Assembly: GCA_013202745.1 (NCBI GenBank) | Contig: JABMRJ010000056.1 | Location: 1-39,062, forward strand | From: Candidatus Omnitrophota bacterium | Lineage (GTDB): Bacteria > Omnitrophota > Gorgyraeia > JABMRJ01 | DNA length: 39,062 nt | Direction: 5' to 3' | Shown here: positions 16,880 through 25,035 of the stretch, piece by piece | How positions within the stretch are numbered: position 1 is the first letter of the stretch | Layout of the letters: every line of letters begins with the position of its first letter | Made by a program: the position numbers and the translations under genes | The notes under the pieces: generated by a model | Databases searched by the model: none | What the model saw: only the letters and a program-made list of their open reading frames with translations | Told to the model about the DNA's origin: nothing

Positions 16880-19117
16880 TTAGTTTGATGTTGGAATCTT
16901 CCTCTGTACGCCGGCCGTAGGGCCGCGATAGCTCGCGCTGAACATCTTAAATGGCAATTCCGGGAAGGCCTTTATGCGGAAGGTGATCCAGAATCTATGT
17001 TCCAGATCCACCTCCTGCTCTTCTGTCTCTTTTAACTGATAATTGAATTCGACAAGCCAGCAATGGAGATCCCGTTCTATACCATAAGTCTGCTCTTCAA
17101 GCACAAACTTATTATCATCGGAATCATTCTTTATCCTATGGTATGACTTGAGCTTCCATCTGGGGCTCAAGACATAAAAGGCATCACTGGTAAATTGGCT
17201 GCTTGAACTCTCCTGTTCATCCTCTTCAAACCTGAAGCCCCAGGCAAGGCCCCAGTGGCGCTCCATTCCCGCTATAAGATCTGCATTTATGCTATTGAGC
17301 CTATTCTCTTTCAGGTCATAATGTGAATCCGAATGGATCTCAAGCCAGGAGTACGGCCGCAGTATGAGCCCTGTGCGTATGTCTTTTATGCTCTTATTAT
17401 CCCTGGCGTGGAGCAAGAGCCCGGTGGAGGTTGAGAATCTTACGAGGTCGTGAACCTCCATATCGTCGCCGCGCTTGGTCTGCAGGGTATTTACAAGTGT
17501 GAAGTCCACCCCATTATGGCCCTCGATAGCATCTACACTATCAAACTGCTTAATGTCTTCCGTCTTCATATTGGGGGTGGGCGTATAATAATAGTCTATC
17601 AGTGGATTGATGACATGTCTCAACTTATTTATATCGAGCGCTAATGCATCTGTCTCGACATCAAATACCCTAAAAAATTTGGTGGAGAACCGCGTACCAA
17701 AGGTATAGACATGCCTCAGCTCATTCTCATTCTCCATATCATCCTCGGAGTACCACGTCTCCCTAAGGCCGATATAAGGATTACATGTCAAAAACCCGAA
17801 CTGTTTGCTAAGATGTGAAATCTCTTGTTCTGTATCAAACCTGTTTGCCTTTAGCTTTGGTTCTGTATCAGTATCCTTCATACGTCGAAACTTTCTCTGG
17901 AGCATTGCAAAGGATGTAGTGGATGTGTAATAAAAATCTGTCTCCCTTACCCTCTGGCTCGTTATATTCATCTTTAGCTCCGGGAGTTTTTCAACGACTT
18001 CATAGAAATTGTGGAGGCGGTACTTTGTCAAAAAGCTGAGATTATATCCGGGCCGAGTCTTTATTACAGAAAAGTAATTCTGTGGTTCGGATTCCTTGTC
18101 AAACTCATCCAGATAATAATAATCTTTCACAAAGAGGGAGTCGCTTACTTTATGGAACTCGCCTGTAGCAAGCGTATCCTGATCTATCTGCCACTTATGC
18201 CTCAGCTGCACCCTCCACCTCTTGTTGCCTACGCCCCTGCCCAGCTCTGATTCTTCAGGAGTAATCGAATGATTTTCGTCTGTATAGTAAAAACGGAGTA
18301 AACCTTTCCCAAAATAGCCTAACTTATATTTATAGTCGAAGCCCTCGGCAAAGCCCTTCTTCTCTCTCCAGTCAAGCCTTACATAACCGCGTGACCATTC
18401 GTGAAAATAGTATCTCCATGCGGTTAGGACATAAGCTCCCCATCTTGAGTTTCTTCCGGCCAGTATCGTTACGCGCGGCCTTTTGTCATTGAGCCAGTGG
18501 ACATAATAAGGAAAGTAGAACATAGGAAAGTCGCCTATAAAGATGATGAGGTGCCGGGCCTCGATCCTGTCATTGATAAATAATTTTATACGGCGCGCCT
18601 GTATCCTGTAATGCGGATGCGGCAGGTCGCACGTTGTAATAAAACCTCTCTCTATAGCGTACTCCCCATCTGCCACCTTTGAGCCTACCTCGCCTTCTCC
18701 ATACCACGGATTGCTTCGTACCTCCGCTTCTATGATAGTGCCTCTCTCTGTATCAAAGTTATAATTGACCTTTTCGCCCCTTATTATATTCCCGTGCTCG
18801 TAGAGCACGACATTGCCTTCGGCAAAGGCCTCCTTCGTCTCCATATGCACGACGATCTTGTCGCATGTCATCTTTACATCTTTATAGGTAATGACGACAT
18901 TCTTTACGCCTACAACCTTCTTCTCTTCATATAGATATTCGACCCTGTCTCCATCTACTATAATGGGTTCCTTATCTGAACCTGCCTCCGCTTGCGCGGA
19001 ATCGGAATCGAACATATCCTGCGCATATCCGATAACGGGATAAAAGACAAAGGGGATTATAATGCAGAAGAATGCTATTAAAATGAATAGTTTTTTTAAT
19101 TTATTATATATTTCCAT
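16880..19117 (-). CDS. lptD: LPS-assembly outer-membrane protein LptD (OstA)
   Basis: A 745-residue protein with a hydrophobic signal segment (about residues 9-32, ending PVIGYAQ), an OstA/LptA-like N-terminal domain (about 48-150, with GNVVLYEHGNIIRGEKVNYN), and a long LptD beta-barrel region. Landmarks include TTCDLPHPHYRI and FPMFYFPYYVHW at the junction with the barrel. The C-terminus contains DLHCWLVEFNYQL and FWITFRIKAFPELPF, typical of the final strands. LptD with LptE inserts LPS into the outer leaflet, so its presence argues for an LPS-bearing diderm. The ATG at 19117 overlaps the kinase gene by 14 bases; a TTG nine bases upstream in frame is less likely. The cysteine pattern differs from the E. 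coli disulfide pairs. Confidence 0.9.
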   Translation of the reverse strand: MEIYNKLKKLFILIAFFCIIIPFVFYPVIGYAQDMFDSDSAQAEAGSDKEPIIVDGDRVEYLYEEKKVVGVKNVVITYKDVKMTCDKIVVHMETKEAFAEGNVVLYEHGNIIRGEKVNYNFDTERGTIIEAEVRSNPWYGEGEVGSKVADGEYAIERGFITTCDLPHPHYRIQARRIKLFINDRIEARHLIIFIGDFPMFYFPYYVHWLNDKRPRVTILAGRNSRWGAYVLTAWRYYFHEWSRGYVRLDWREKKGFAEGFDYKYKLGYFGKGLLRFYYTDENHSITPEESELGRGVGNKRWRVQLRHKWQIDQDTLATGEFHKVSDSLFVKDYYYLDEFDKESEPQNYFSVIKTRPGYNLSFLTKYRLHNFYEVVEKLPELKMNITSQRVRETDFYYTSTTSFAMLQRKFRRMKDTDTEPKLKANRFDTEQEISHLSKQFGFLTCNPYIGLRETWYSEDDMENENELRHVYTFGTRFSTKFFRVFDVETDALALDINKLRHVINPLIDYYYTPTPNMKTEDIKQFDSVDAIEGHNGVDFTLVNTLQTKRGDDMEVHDLVRFSTSTGLLLHARDNKSIKDIRTGLILRPYSWLEIHSDSHYDLKENRLNSINADLIAGMERHWGLAWGFRFEEDEQESSSSQFTSDAFYVLSPRWKLKSYHRIKNDSDDNKFVLEEQTYGIERDLHCWLVEFNYQLKETEEQEVDLEHRFWITFRIKAFPELPFKMFSASYRGPTAGVQRKIPTSN

Positions 19118-20078
19118 CTCTCTCAAGTGAAACGAGTACGGCGGCGCCTACAAGCCCGGCATCCCGGCCCAGACTCGCCCTTACGATCTTTACATGCCTG
19201 CGCTGTATATTCATGGCGCGCTTCTTTACAGTCTCTTTTATAGGATTTAGAATAAATCTGCCTGCCTGCGCAACCCCGCCGCCTATGATTACCTTATCAG
19301 GGCTTAAGAGGTTTATGACTCCGGATAACATAACACCTATACGGAATCCTATCTCCTTCCAGAAGACGACAGCAAACTTATCCCTTCTCTTTGCAGCCTT
19401 ATATAATAACTCAGGGGTAATCCGCGAAACATTTCCCCCTGCCAGTCTCTTTATTATAGTCTTTTCTCCGCGGCCTATTCTGCGCTTCACTTCTTTTATA
19501 ATATAGCTGTTTCCTACATATGATTCGATGCAGGCGATGCCGCCGCAATTACACCTGGGGCCGTCTACATTTATCGGTATATGTCCTATCTCGCCAGCCG
19601 AAGAGAGGTGTCCTCTGTGCAATCTTCCGTTTATGATAATGCCTCCGCCTACACCCGTACCAAGTGTAATACATACTAAGTTCTTCTTACCCTTTCCAGC
19701 GCCCTTATGCAGCTCTGCGAGTGTCATAACATTGACATCGTTATCGATATATAATGGGATCTTTATCCGCTTTGCGAATAATCTCTTTATATTGACTCCG
19801 TTAAATCCTTTTATATTAGTTAAAGAATATATGATCCCCTTTTTGATATCCATCTGGCCCGGTATGCCCATACCTATACCTATGACATCCCTTCGGGTCA
19901 ATCCGCGCTTCTTTAAGAGGTTATTAACGGAATTGCATACTGCGGAAACAAATCTCTGAGGAGTCTTAGACGTCCTGGTAGGAAAAGAGGCCCTATCGAG
20001 AATTGCGAATCTCTTATTTATAAGAGCCACTCTCGTATTGGTACCACCCAAATCTATTCCAATAAAATACTTTTTCAT
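19104..20078 (-). CDS. ROK family sugar kinase (glucokinase-like)
   Basis: A 324-residue ROK kinase that phosphorylates a hexose with ATP. The phosphate-1 motif is FIGIDLGGTNTRVAL. The catalytic Asp lies in YIDNDVNVMTLAE, the adenosine side shows TLGTGVGGGIIINGRLHRG, and the ROK zinc site is formed by the GEIGHI histidine and CNCGGIACIE cysteines. No N-terminal helix-turn-helix is present, so it is an enzyme and not a NagC/XylR-type repressor. Glucose is the usual substrate, but N-acetylmannosamine and other sugars are possible. A very strong promoter precedes it, yet no Shine-Dalgarno sequence is visible before the ATG at 20078; the leader is A/T only for many bases. It overlaps lptD. Confidence 0.9.
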   Translation of the reverse strand: MKKYFIGIDLGGTNTRVALINKRFAILDRASFPTRTSKTPQRFVSAVCNSVNNLLKKRGLTRRDVIGIGMGIPGQMDIKKGIIYSLTNIKGFNGVNIKRLFAKRIKIPLYIDNDVNVMTLAELHKGAGKGKKNLVCITLGTGVGGGIIINGRLHRGHLSSAGEIGHIPINVDGPRCNCGGIACIESYVGNSYIIKEVKRRIGRGEKTIIKRLAGGNVSRITPELLYKAAKRRDKFAVVFWKEIGFRIGVMLSGVINLLSPDKVIIGGGVAQAGRFILNPIKETVKKRAMNIQRRHVKIVRASLGRDAGLVGAAVLVSLERDGNI

Positions 20079-20104
20079 ATTTATAATATTATTATGTTAC
20101 ATGT

Positions 20105-20133
20105 ATTATATAAGAGCAAATAATGATTGTCAA
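20105..20133 (-). promoter_or_regulatory. Consensus sigma-70-type promoter for the ROK kinase-lptD pair
   Basis: On the minus strand a perfect TTGACA (20128-20133) and a perfect TATAAT (20105-20110) are separated by exactly 17 bases. The expected start point is about 20 bases before the kinase ATG. This is the best promoter match in the window. Confidence 0.85.
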
Positions 20134-20160
20134 TAGTTATAAGTGCGGGTATAGAGGCAT

Positions 20161-20363
20161 GCGGTGCTTTGCATGTTGGCTGAGCACATGGGGCTATTCG
20201 AGCGGGGCCTTTTTTTGGCGGAGCGGGCATGGTTTTTTGCTATAGATTACATACAGGCAAAAAGAGCGGAGCCAAAAAACGGAGCGAGATTTTCCACGCT
20301 GGGGAAAATCGAGCGCTCCCGCGAGAATAGCCCCATGGGCTCAGCACGGAGGCAAGTACCGCG
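20161..20363. repeat. Nested palindromic element with three-way-junction structure
   Basis: An intergenic element of about 200 bases whose ends are imperfect inverted repeats. The arms 20161-20209 and about 20316-20363 pair over some 48 bases. Perfect blocks are 20187-20199 with 20325-20337 (13 bp) and 20179-20185 with 20339-20345 (7 bp), separated by a single mismatch. Two hairpins fill the middle: one at about 20212-20279 (TTTTTTGGC with GCCAAAAAA, and inside it TTTTTGC with GCAAAAA), and one at 20281-20319 (GGAGCG with CGCTCC, then GATTTTCC with GGAAAATC). The layout predicts a long stem capped by two hairpins. No convincing coding frame crosses it. It may be a mobile palindromic repeat, a structured RNA or a processing/termination element; copy number elsewhere is unknown. 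Confidence 0.75.
20274..20319 (-). terminator. Intrinsic terminator after the diguanylate cyclase genes
   Basis: Read on the minus strand, the inner hairpin 20319-20281 (stem GGAGCG...CGCTCC plus GATTTTCC...GGAAAATC) is followed one base later by six T residues (20279-20274). It begins about 50 bases after the stop codon of the upstream gene. This is the classical stem-plus-U-tract form, although it is embedded in the larger palindromic element. Confidence 0.65.
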
Positions 20364-20369
20364 GGCCCC

Positions 20370-21602
20370 TTACCCAGCATACACGCATACCCTATTACGA
20401 CCGGCATTCTTTGCGGCATAGAGCGCTTGGTCCGAATTCTCTATCAACTCCTCTATCTCTCCTGCATTGGATGGGAAGGACGCTATACCTATGCTGATCG
20501 TCACCTCAGTAGATTCGTCATAGGCCTTGAATCTATACTTTTGTACTATCTCCCTTATCCTCTCTGCGACCAGATGCGCTTCATCCCTGCCGGTCTCCGG
20601 AAGAATAACACAGAATTCCTCGCCCCCGAATCTACCTACAAGGTCGACTTCTCTTGTATTCTGCTTCAGTATATATACAATATCTTTCAAGACGACATCG
20701 CCAACAAGGTGGCCGTATGTATCGTTGTATTTTTTGAAATGGTCTATATCTATCATGAGAAATGAGAGGTCGTAATTGTGACGCCTCGACCTTTCAAACT
20801 CCTCTCCAAGACGTTCCATCATGTGCCTCTTGGCAAATGCCTTTGTAAGACCGTCCGTTATGGCCATCTCCTCGACCTTTTCATAAAGGACTATCCTCCT
20901 CATCTCCAATGCAAACTGGGAAGCAAGGATTGAAAACTTTTCATAATCACTGGCCGGCAAGTCTTCTATAGCCAGGATGCCCATAAGCTGATCTCCTATT
21001 ACTATAGGGATTGCCATGAATGTCTGGCAATTTTCAGGGAGGAGTTCTGCATAAGGATTCTGCTCCCACTTGCTCTTTACAATCTGTATACGCCTTATCT
21101 CATCCCTTAGGATATTAGATATTTTATTGTCGTGTTCGCATAGCGGACGCGTAGCAATCTCCAGCTTTGGTATAATACCCTTTGCCTTTAACGTACTATC
21201 CTGCAGCCCTGTGGTTTCAATGACCATATTTATCGAAGAGGTCTCATCCTCTCCTTTTATAAGGATAAGCCGCGCCTTCTTAAAGAGAAATGTCATATAA
21301 AGATATTCGGATAACATCTTGAATATATCAAAAAATTTCAAGCCTTTTGACATCTCCTTGACAATTTCATAAAGGCTCGCCTGCTCTGCCAGTTTTTCAT
21401 TAAACTTAAGGTGTGCATCATAGATAGATGCCTCCTCCGATACAAATTCATTAAAACGCCTCTCATCAGAGAGGTAGGCACCGGTAAGGCCGTTTCTGTA
21501 CTCTTTAAAGGATCCCTTGATCTTGGAGAATACAAGAGGAACCAGGATAGATGCCAAAAGCATCAGCGCTATTATATGGAGATAGTTCATCAGCTCATGC
21601 AT
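20370..21602 (-). CDS. Membrane-anchored GAF-GGDEF diguanylate cyclase (with I-site)
   Basis: A 410-residue protein: one N-terminal membrane helix (about residues 7-26), a coiled linker, a GAF-like sensor domain (about 75-240) and a C-terminal GGDEF domain (about 245-410). The catalytic motif GGEEF is intact at 326-330 and the metal/GTP residues in FLMIDIDHFKKYNDTYGH are present. An RxxD inhibitory site (R317-D320) lies five residues before the motif, so c-di-GMP feedback inhibition is expected. It makes cyclic di-GMP from GTP, a signal that often controls surface polysaccharide. The gene overlaps the upstream cyclase; the ATG at 21602 gives a 13-base overlap, while the ATG at 21590 would give a one-base TGATG overlap and is equally plausible. 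Confidence 0.9.
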   Translation of the reverse strand: MHELMNYLHIIALMLLASILVPLVFSKIKGSFKEYRNGLTGAYLSDERRFNEFVSEEASIYDAHLKFNEKLAEQASLYEIVKEMSKGLKFFDIFKMLSEYLYMTFLFKKARLILIKGEDETSSINMVIETTGLQDSTLKAKGIIPKLEIATRPLCEHDNKISNILRDEIRRIQIVKSKWEQNPYAELLPENCQTFMAIPIVIGDQLMGILAIEDLPASDYEKFSILASQFALEMRRIVLYEKVEEMAITDGLTKAFAKRHMMERLGEEFERSRRHNYDLSFLMIDIDHFKKYNDTYGHLVGDVVLKDIVYILKQNTREVDLVGRFGGEEFCVILPETGRDEAHLVAERIREIVQKYRFKAYDESTEVTISIGIASFPSNAGEIEELIENSDQALYAAKNAGRNRVCVYAG

Positions 21603-23017
21603 ACCTTATTTCTTCCCTCTTTCTTTGCGCGGTAGAGATTAGAGTCAGCGATCTTGAGTAGATCTTCCTTGCCCATGGCATTATCGGATAAGGTTGAGAC
21701 GCCTATAGAAACTGTAACGTTGGTCTTTATCCTCCTGATGTAGAAAGGCTCTTCCTCAACCTTCCGCCTTATTTTCTGTGCCATCTTTCCTGCAGCCTTA
21801 TTATCTTCACTAAAGAGTATAACAGCAAATTCTTCGCCGCCGTAACGTGCCACTATATCACCTTTACCTACTATTGAGACAAAGAGCCCTGCCAGATGTT
21901 TCAATAATATATCCCCGGCTATATGTCCGTATTTATCATTGTAGCCCTTAAAATGGTCTATATCTATCATAAGGATCGACAAAGGATGTCTCTGCTTCTG
22001 GGCCCTCTTGATCTCTGATTCAAGGCGCTCGGTAAAATACCTATGGACAAAGAGCTGTGTCAGGCCATCTTTAATGGCGAGTTCTGTAGTCCTTTGATAT
22101 AGGATATTATTGTGCAGGGCTACGGCTCCCAGATCGCCTATAATATCCAGGAGTCTGAGGTCATCCGGATTATAGGCATCTATCTTCTCGCTATCGAGCC
22201 TGAGGAGCCCTATGACCTTGTTATGGCTCACCATTGGGACCGCTATCAGAGATTTAAAGCTTATATCTTCCAGCGATATGTCGTCATGAGAAAACCTGAA
22301 GTCCTTAGCCGCATCCAATATGATCAGCGGCTGGTTCTGCCGGAGTACCCATTTATCGAAGATGTCGCCTTTCTTAGATTTGATCTTTGCAAAATGAGGG
22401 GGCTGCTTTGCATGCTTCAATATAAGTTCCTGGCGTTCTTCGTCCACAAGATAGATGAGGGCCCTCGTAGACTTTCCCACTATATCAAGAGACTTCTCTG
22501 CGAGAAAACCTATTACCTTTTCAATAGAAAATATGTCGCTTAAGTTTTCTGCTACACTCTTAAGTTCTCCGTATCTATGCAGCTTCAACTCTAAGGCCTC
22601 TATCTGCGCGCGGTCCATCTCTATCTTTTTAGAGAGGGTATTCATCTCCTCGCCCACCTTCTCTCTCTTTAATAAATATTCTGTTTGGAACTTCATAAAT
22701 ATGTTAAGGTATTTAAAAGAGTACGCTGTCGTAATAGAAAAAGGCAGGAGGTGCAGATAATAGAGCTGATTGCCGGTTATCAGGGATATGGCGAAAATGA
22801 GTATTGCGCAAAATATCAGGACTACAATACCGCCTATCCAGCCGAAGGCGAACCAACCTGAGGCGATAACAGCATTGAATACGAGCAAATAGGAGGTTAA
22901 CTGGACAGAAAATGGAGTATCTTTATTTAAGTCTAACTGAAGTAGAAAGTAGGTAAGAAACGTTATGAGGATCAAACAAACAGCGCCTAAGAATACCCTG
23001 TCTCTGATAAGATTCAT
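21590..23017 (-). CDS. Membrane GAF-GGDEF diguanylate cyclase (degenerate I-site)
   Basis: A 475-residue protein with about four N-terminal membrane helices (residues 8-105), a coiled coil (115-150), a GAF domain (about 155-310) and a GGDEF domain (315-475). The active motif GGEEF is at 393-397 and MIDIDHFKGYNDKYGH is intact, so it should synthesise c-di-GMP. At the inhibitory-site position it has GKGD (384-387) in place of RxxD, so product inhibition is probably lost, unlike its downstream partner. A 6-bp inverted repeat (23019-23024 with 23029-23034) stands where the ribosome binding site would be, and no good Shine-Dalgarno is seen. It lies 19 bases after the ABC ATPase gene. Confidence 0.9.
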   Translation of the reverse strand: MNLIRDRVFLGAVCLILITFLTYFLLQLDLNKDTPFSVQLTSYLLVFNAVIASGWFAFGWIGGIVVLIFCAILIFAISLITGNQLYYLHLLPFSITTAYSFKYLNIFMKFQTEYLLKREKVGEEMNTLSKKIEMDRAQIEALELKLHRYGELKSVAENLSDIFSIEKVIGFLAEKSLDIVGKSTRALIYLVDEERQELILKHAKQPPHFAKIKSKKGDIFDKWVLRQNQPLIILDAAKDFRFSHDDISLEDISFKSLIAVPMVSHNKVIGLLRLDSEKIDAYNPDDLRLLDIIGDLGAVALHNNILYQRTTELAIKDGLTQLFVHRYFTERLESEIKRAQKQRHPLSILMIDIDHFKGYNDKYGHIAGDILLKHLAGLFVSIVGKGDIVARYGGEEFAVILFSEDNKAAGKMAQKIRRKVEEEPFYIRRIKTNVTVSIGVSTLSDNAMGKEDLLKIADSNLYRAKKEGRNKVCMS

Positions 23018-23036
23018 ACTACTTCATAAAGTAGCT

Positions 23037-24140
23037 TTAAACTATAGTCTTTTCTGCATCCTTATCAAAGAAATGGACTTTTGACATATCAAAGACAAGG
23101 TCCATGTCCTGATTTATTACAGGGCGTGCATGCCCTCCGACCTTAGCTATAAAAGAATTCAGGCCTGTAGTGAGATAGAGATAGACCTCTGATCCCATAG
23201 GCTCGATTACCTCCACGGACGCTGTGATGGTATTCTCCGGAGGGGCTTCTGTCACAAAGAGCTTATCATAGATATCTTCTGATCTTATACCGAATGTAAT
23301 CTGTTTTCCGACATATTTCTCAAGAGAGGGAGACATCTCATCGGTAACCTTGACCTGAACTTTCCCCTCGTCGAAATACATCTTACCATCCTTCTTTATT
23401 ATCCTTCCTTCCATGAAATTCATGGGAGGCGTACCTATAAAACCGGCTACAAATTTATTTACCGGTTTATCATAAACAGTTATAGGTTCAGCCACCTGTT
23501 TTATATAACCGTCCTTCATTACCGCTATCCGGTTGCCGAGAGTCATCGCCTCTGTCTGGTCATGGGTAACATATATCATCGTCGTCTGCAGCCTTATGTG
23601 GAGTTTATTAAGCTCTGTCCTCATCTGTATCCTGAGTTTCGCATCGAGATTGCTTAAGGGTTCGTCAAATAGAAAAACATGCGGTTTTCTCACTATGGAC
23701 CTTCCCAATGCTACACGCTGCCTCTGGCCACCGGAGAGTTCTTTAGGTTTGCGCTGGAGAAGATCCTCGATATCCAAGATGCCGGCTGCCTCATTGACAC
23801 GTTCCTTTATCTCGCGCTTCGGGTATTTGCGCAGCTTCAGACTGAATGCCATATTGGCAAAGACAGACATGTGCGGATAGAGGGCATAATTTTGGAAGAC
23901 CATCGCGATGTTCCTATCCTTTGGAGGGACATCATTTACCAGCCTATCGCCTATGAATACCTCACCGCCTGTGATACTCTCAAGGCCGGCTATCATACGC
24001 AGGGTAGTCGACTTGCCGCAGCCAGACGGCCCTACGAGAACAAGAAACTCCTTATCCTCTATCTCAAGATCCACGTCTTTAACGGCACAGACCTTACCCG
24101 GATATATCTTATTTAGGTTTTTTAGTAATACTTTTGCCAT
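23037..24140 (-). CDS. ABC transporter ATPase, MalK/UgpC/MsmX type
   Basis: A 367-residue ATPase of carbohydrate importers. It has Walker A GPSGCGKST (37-45), Q-loop Q83, signature LSGGQ (135-139), Walker B VFLFDEP with the catalytic E160, a D-loop SNLDAKL and the switch histidine in YVTHDQTEA. After about residue 235 comes the TOBE/OB-type regulatory domain found in MalK and UgpC (GIRSEDIY). No permease or binding-protein gene is adjacent, so it may serve transporters encoded elsewhere, as MsmX does in Bacillus. AGGAG precedes the ATG by 5 bases and a likely promoter lies in the gap before it. Confidence 0.92.
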   Translation of the reverse strand: MAKVLLKNLNKIYPGKVCAVKDVDLEIEDKEFLVLVGPSGCGKSTTLRMIAGLESITGGEVFIGDRLVNDVPPKDRNIAMVFQNYALYPHMSVFANMAFSLKLRKYPKREIKERVNEAAGILDIEDLLQRKPKELSGGQRQRVALGRSIVRKPHVFLFDEPLSNLDAKLRIQMRTELNKLHIRLQTTMIYVTHDQTEAMTLGNRIAVMKDGYIKQVAEPITVYDKPVNKFVAGFIGTPPMNFMEGRIIKKDGKMYFDEGKVQVKVTDEMSPSLEKYVGKQITFGIRSEDIYDKLFVTEAPPENTITASVEVIEPMGSEVYLYLTTGLNSFIAKVGGHARPVINQDMDLVFDMSKVHFFDKDAEKTIV

Positions 24141-24165
24141 TATTACTCCTAATGCATTAAGAGAT

Positions 24166-24193
24166 AGTATAACATATATATTATATTAATCAA
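24166..24193 (-). promoter_or_regulatory. Likely promoter of the ABC ATPase-diguanylate cyclase run
   Basis: On the minus strand TTGATT (24188-24193, overlapping the accD stop codon) and TATACT (24166-24171) are separated by 16 bases, 25 bases before the ATPase start codon. The match is moderate and the spacer is AT-rich. It would separate this run from the heat-shock run. Confidence 0.45.
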
Positions 24194-25035
24194 TTAAAAT
24201 AGTCCAATATTTTTGTGAGGGAGCCCTTCAGCTCTTTCCTCTCGACTATCATATCTATAAGACCGTGTTCTAAGAGAAACTCCGATCTCTGGAATCCCTC
24301 GGGCAGTTTCTGTCGTATCGTCTGCTCTATTACGCGCGGGCCTGTAAAACCTATGAGCGCCTTGGGCTCAGCTATTATGACATCGCCTAATGAGGCAAAA
24401 CTCGCCATGATACCCGCCATCGTGGGATTCGTAAGAAAGGATATATACAAAAGACCCGCCTTGTTGTGCCTTGCCAGTGCCGCAGCTGTCTTCGCCATCT
24501 GCATCAGTGACAGCATGCCCTCATACATCCTTGCGCCTCCGCCGGAACCGGAGACTATGATCAGCGGCAGCTTCTCTTCTGTAGCCATTTCAGTAGCCTG
24601 CGTTATCTTCTCACCCACTACCGATCCCATAGACCCCATTATGAACCTAGAGTCGGTAACAGCAAATACCAGCTCGTGCCCCCCTATCGCACCTTTTCCT
24701 ACGATAGCGGCCGACTTCATATTCGTTATGCTCTTGTCATGCTTTAATTTATCTTTATATGTCTTGGGTCCTGAAAACTCCAGGGGATCCGCTGACTCCA
24801 TGTCTCTGCAGAATTCCGCGAAGCTTCCGGTATCGAGGAGTGTCTTTATCCTTTGGTGGGCGCTGAGCGTAAAGTGGTAGTTACAGCTGGGGCAGCACTT
24901 AAGGTTCTCTTCGAGTTTTTTGTTATAGATGATATTGCCGCATTCGACGCACTTTGTCCAGAGTCCGTCCGGCATCATCTTCTTCTTGGCAAGCTTAAAC
25001 ACCCTGTACTTAGGGTTATTGCCAAACAGGGGCAT
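24190..25035 (-). CDS. accD: Acetyl-CoA carboxylase carboxyltransferase subunit beta
   Basis: A 281-residue AccD. The N-terminal zinc ribbon uses C29, C32, C48 and C51. The carboxyltransferase (crotonase-like) domain follows with SGSGGGARMYEGMLSLMQM, a Gly-rich oxyanion region, SFLTNPTMAGIMASFASLGD and EPKALIGFTGPRVIEQT. It transfers the carboxyl group from biotin to acetyl-CoA to give malonyl-CoA for fatty acid synthesis, together with AccA, which is not in this window. The ATG at 25035 follows directly on the corrinoid gene's stop, with GAGG 8 bases upstream, so the two are translationally linked. Confidence 0.94.
   Translation of the reverse strand: MPLFGNNPKYRVFKLAKKKMMPDGLWTKCVECGNIIYNKKLEENLKCCPSCNYHFTLSAHQRIKTLLDTGSFAEFCRDMESADPLEFSGPKTYKDKLKHDKSITNMKSAAIVGKGAIGGHELVFAVTDSRFIMGSMGSVVGEKITQATEMATEEKLPLIIVSGSGGGARMYEGMLSLMQMAKTAAALARHNKAGLLYISFLTNPTMAGIMASFASLGDVIIAEPKALIGFTGPRVIEQTIRQKLPEGFQRSEFLLEHGLIDMIVERKELKGSLTKILDYFN

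Noticed and set aside
20164-20421. An 85-residue plus-strand reading frame through the palindromic element.
   Set aside because: It is composed of the palindrome arms and low-complexity charged residues, matches no family I recognise and has no ribosome site; it is best explained by GC-rich palindrome sequence.
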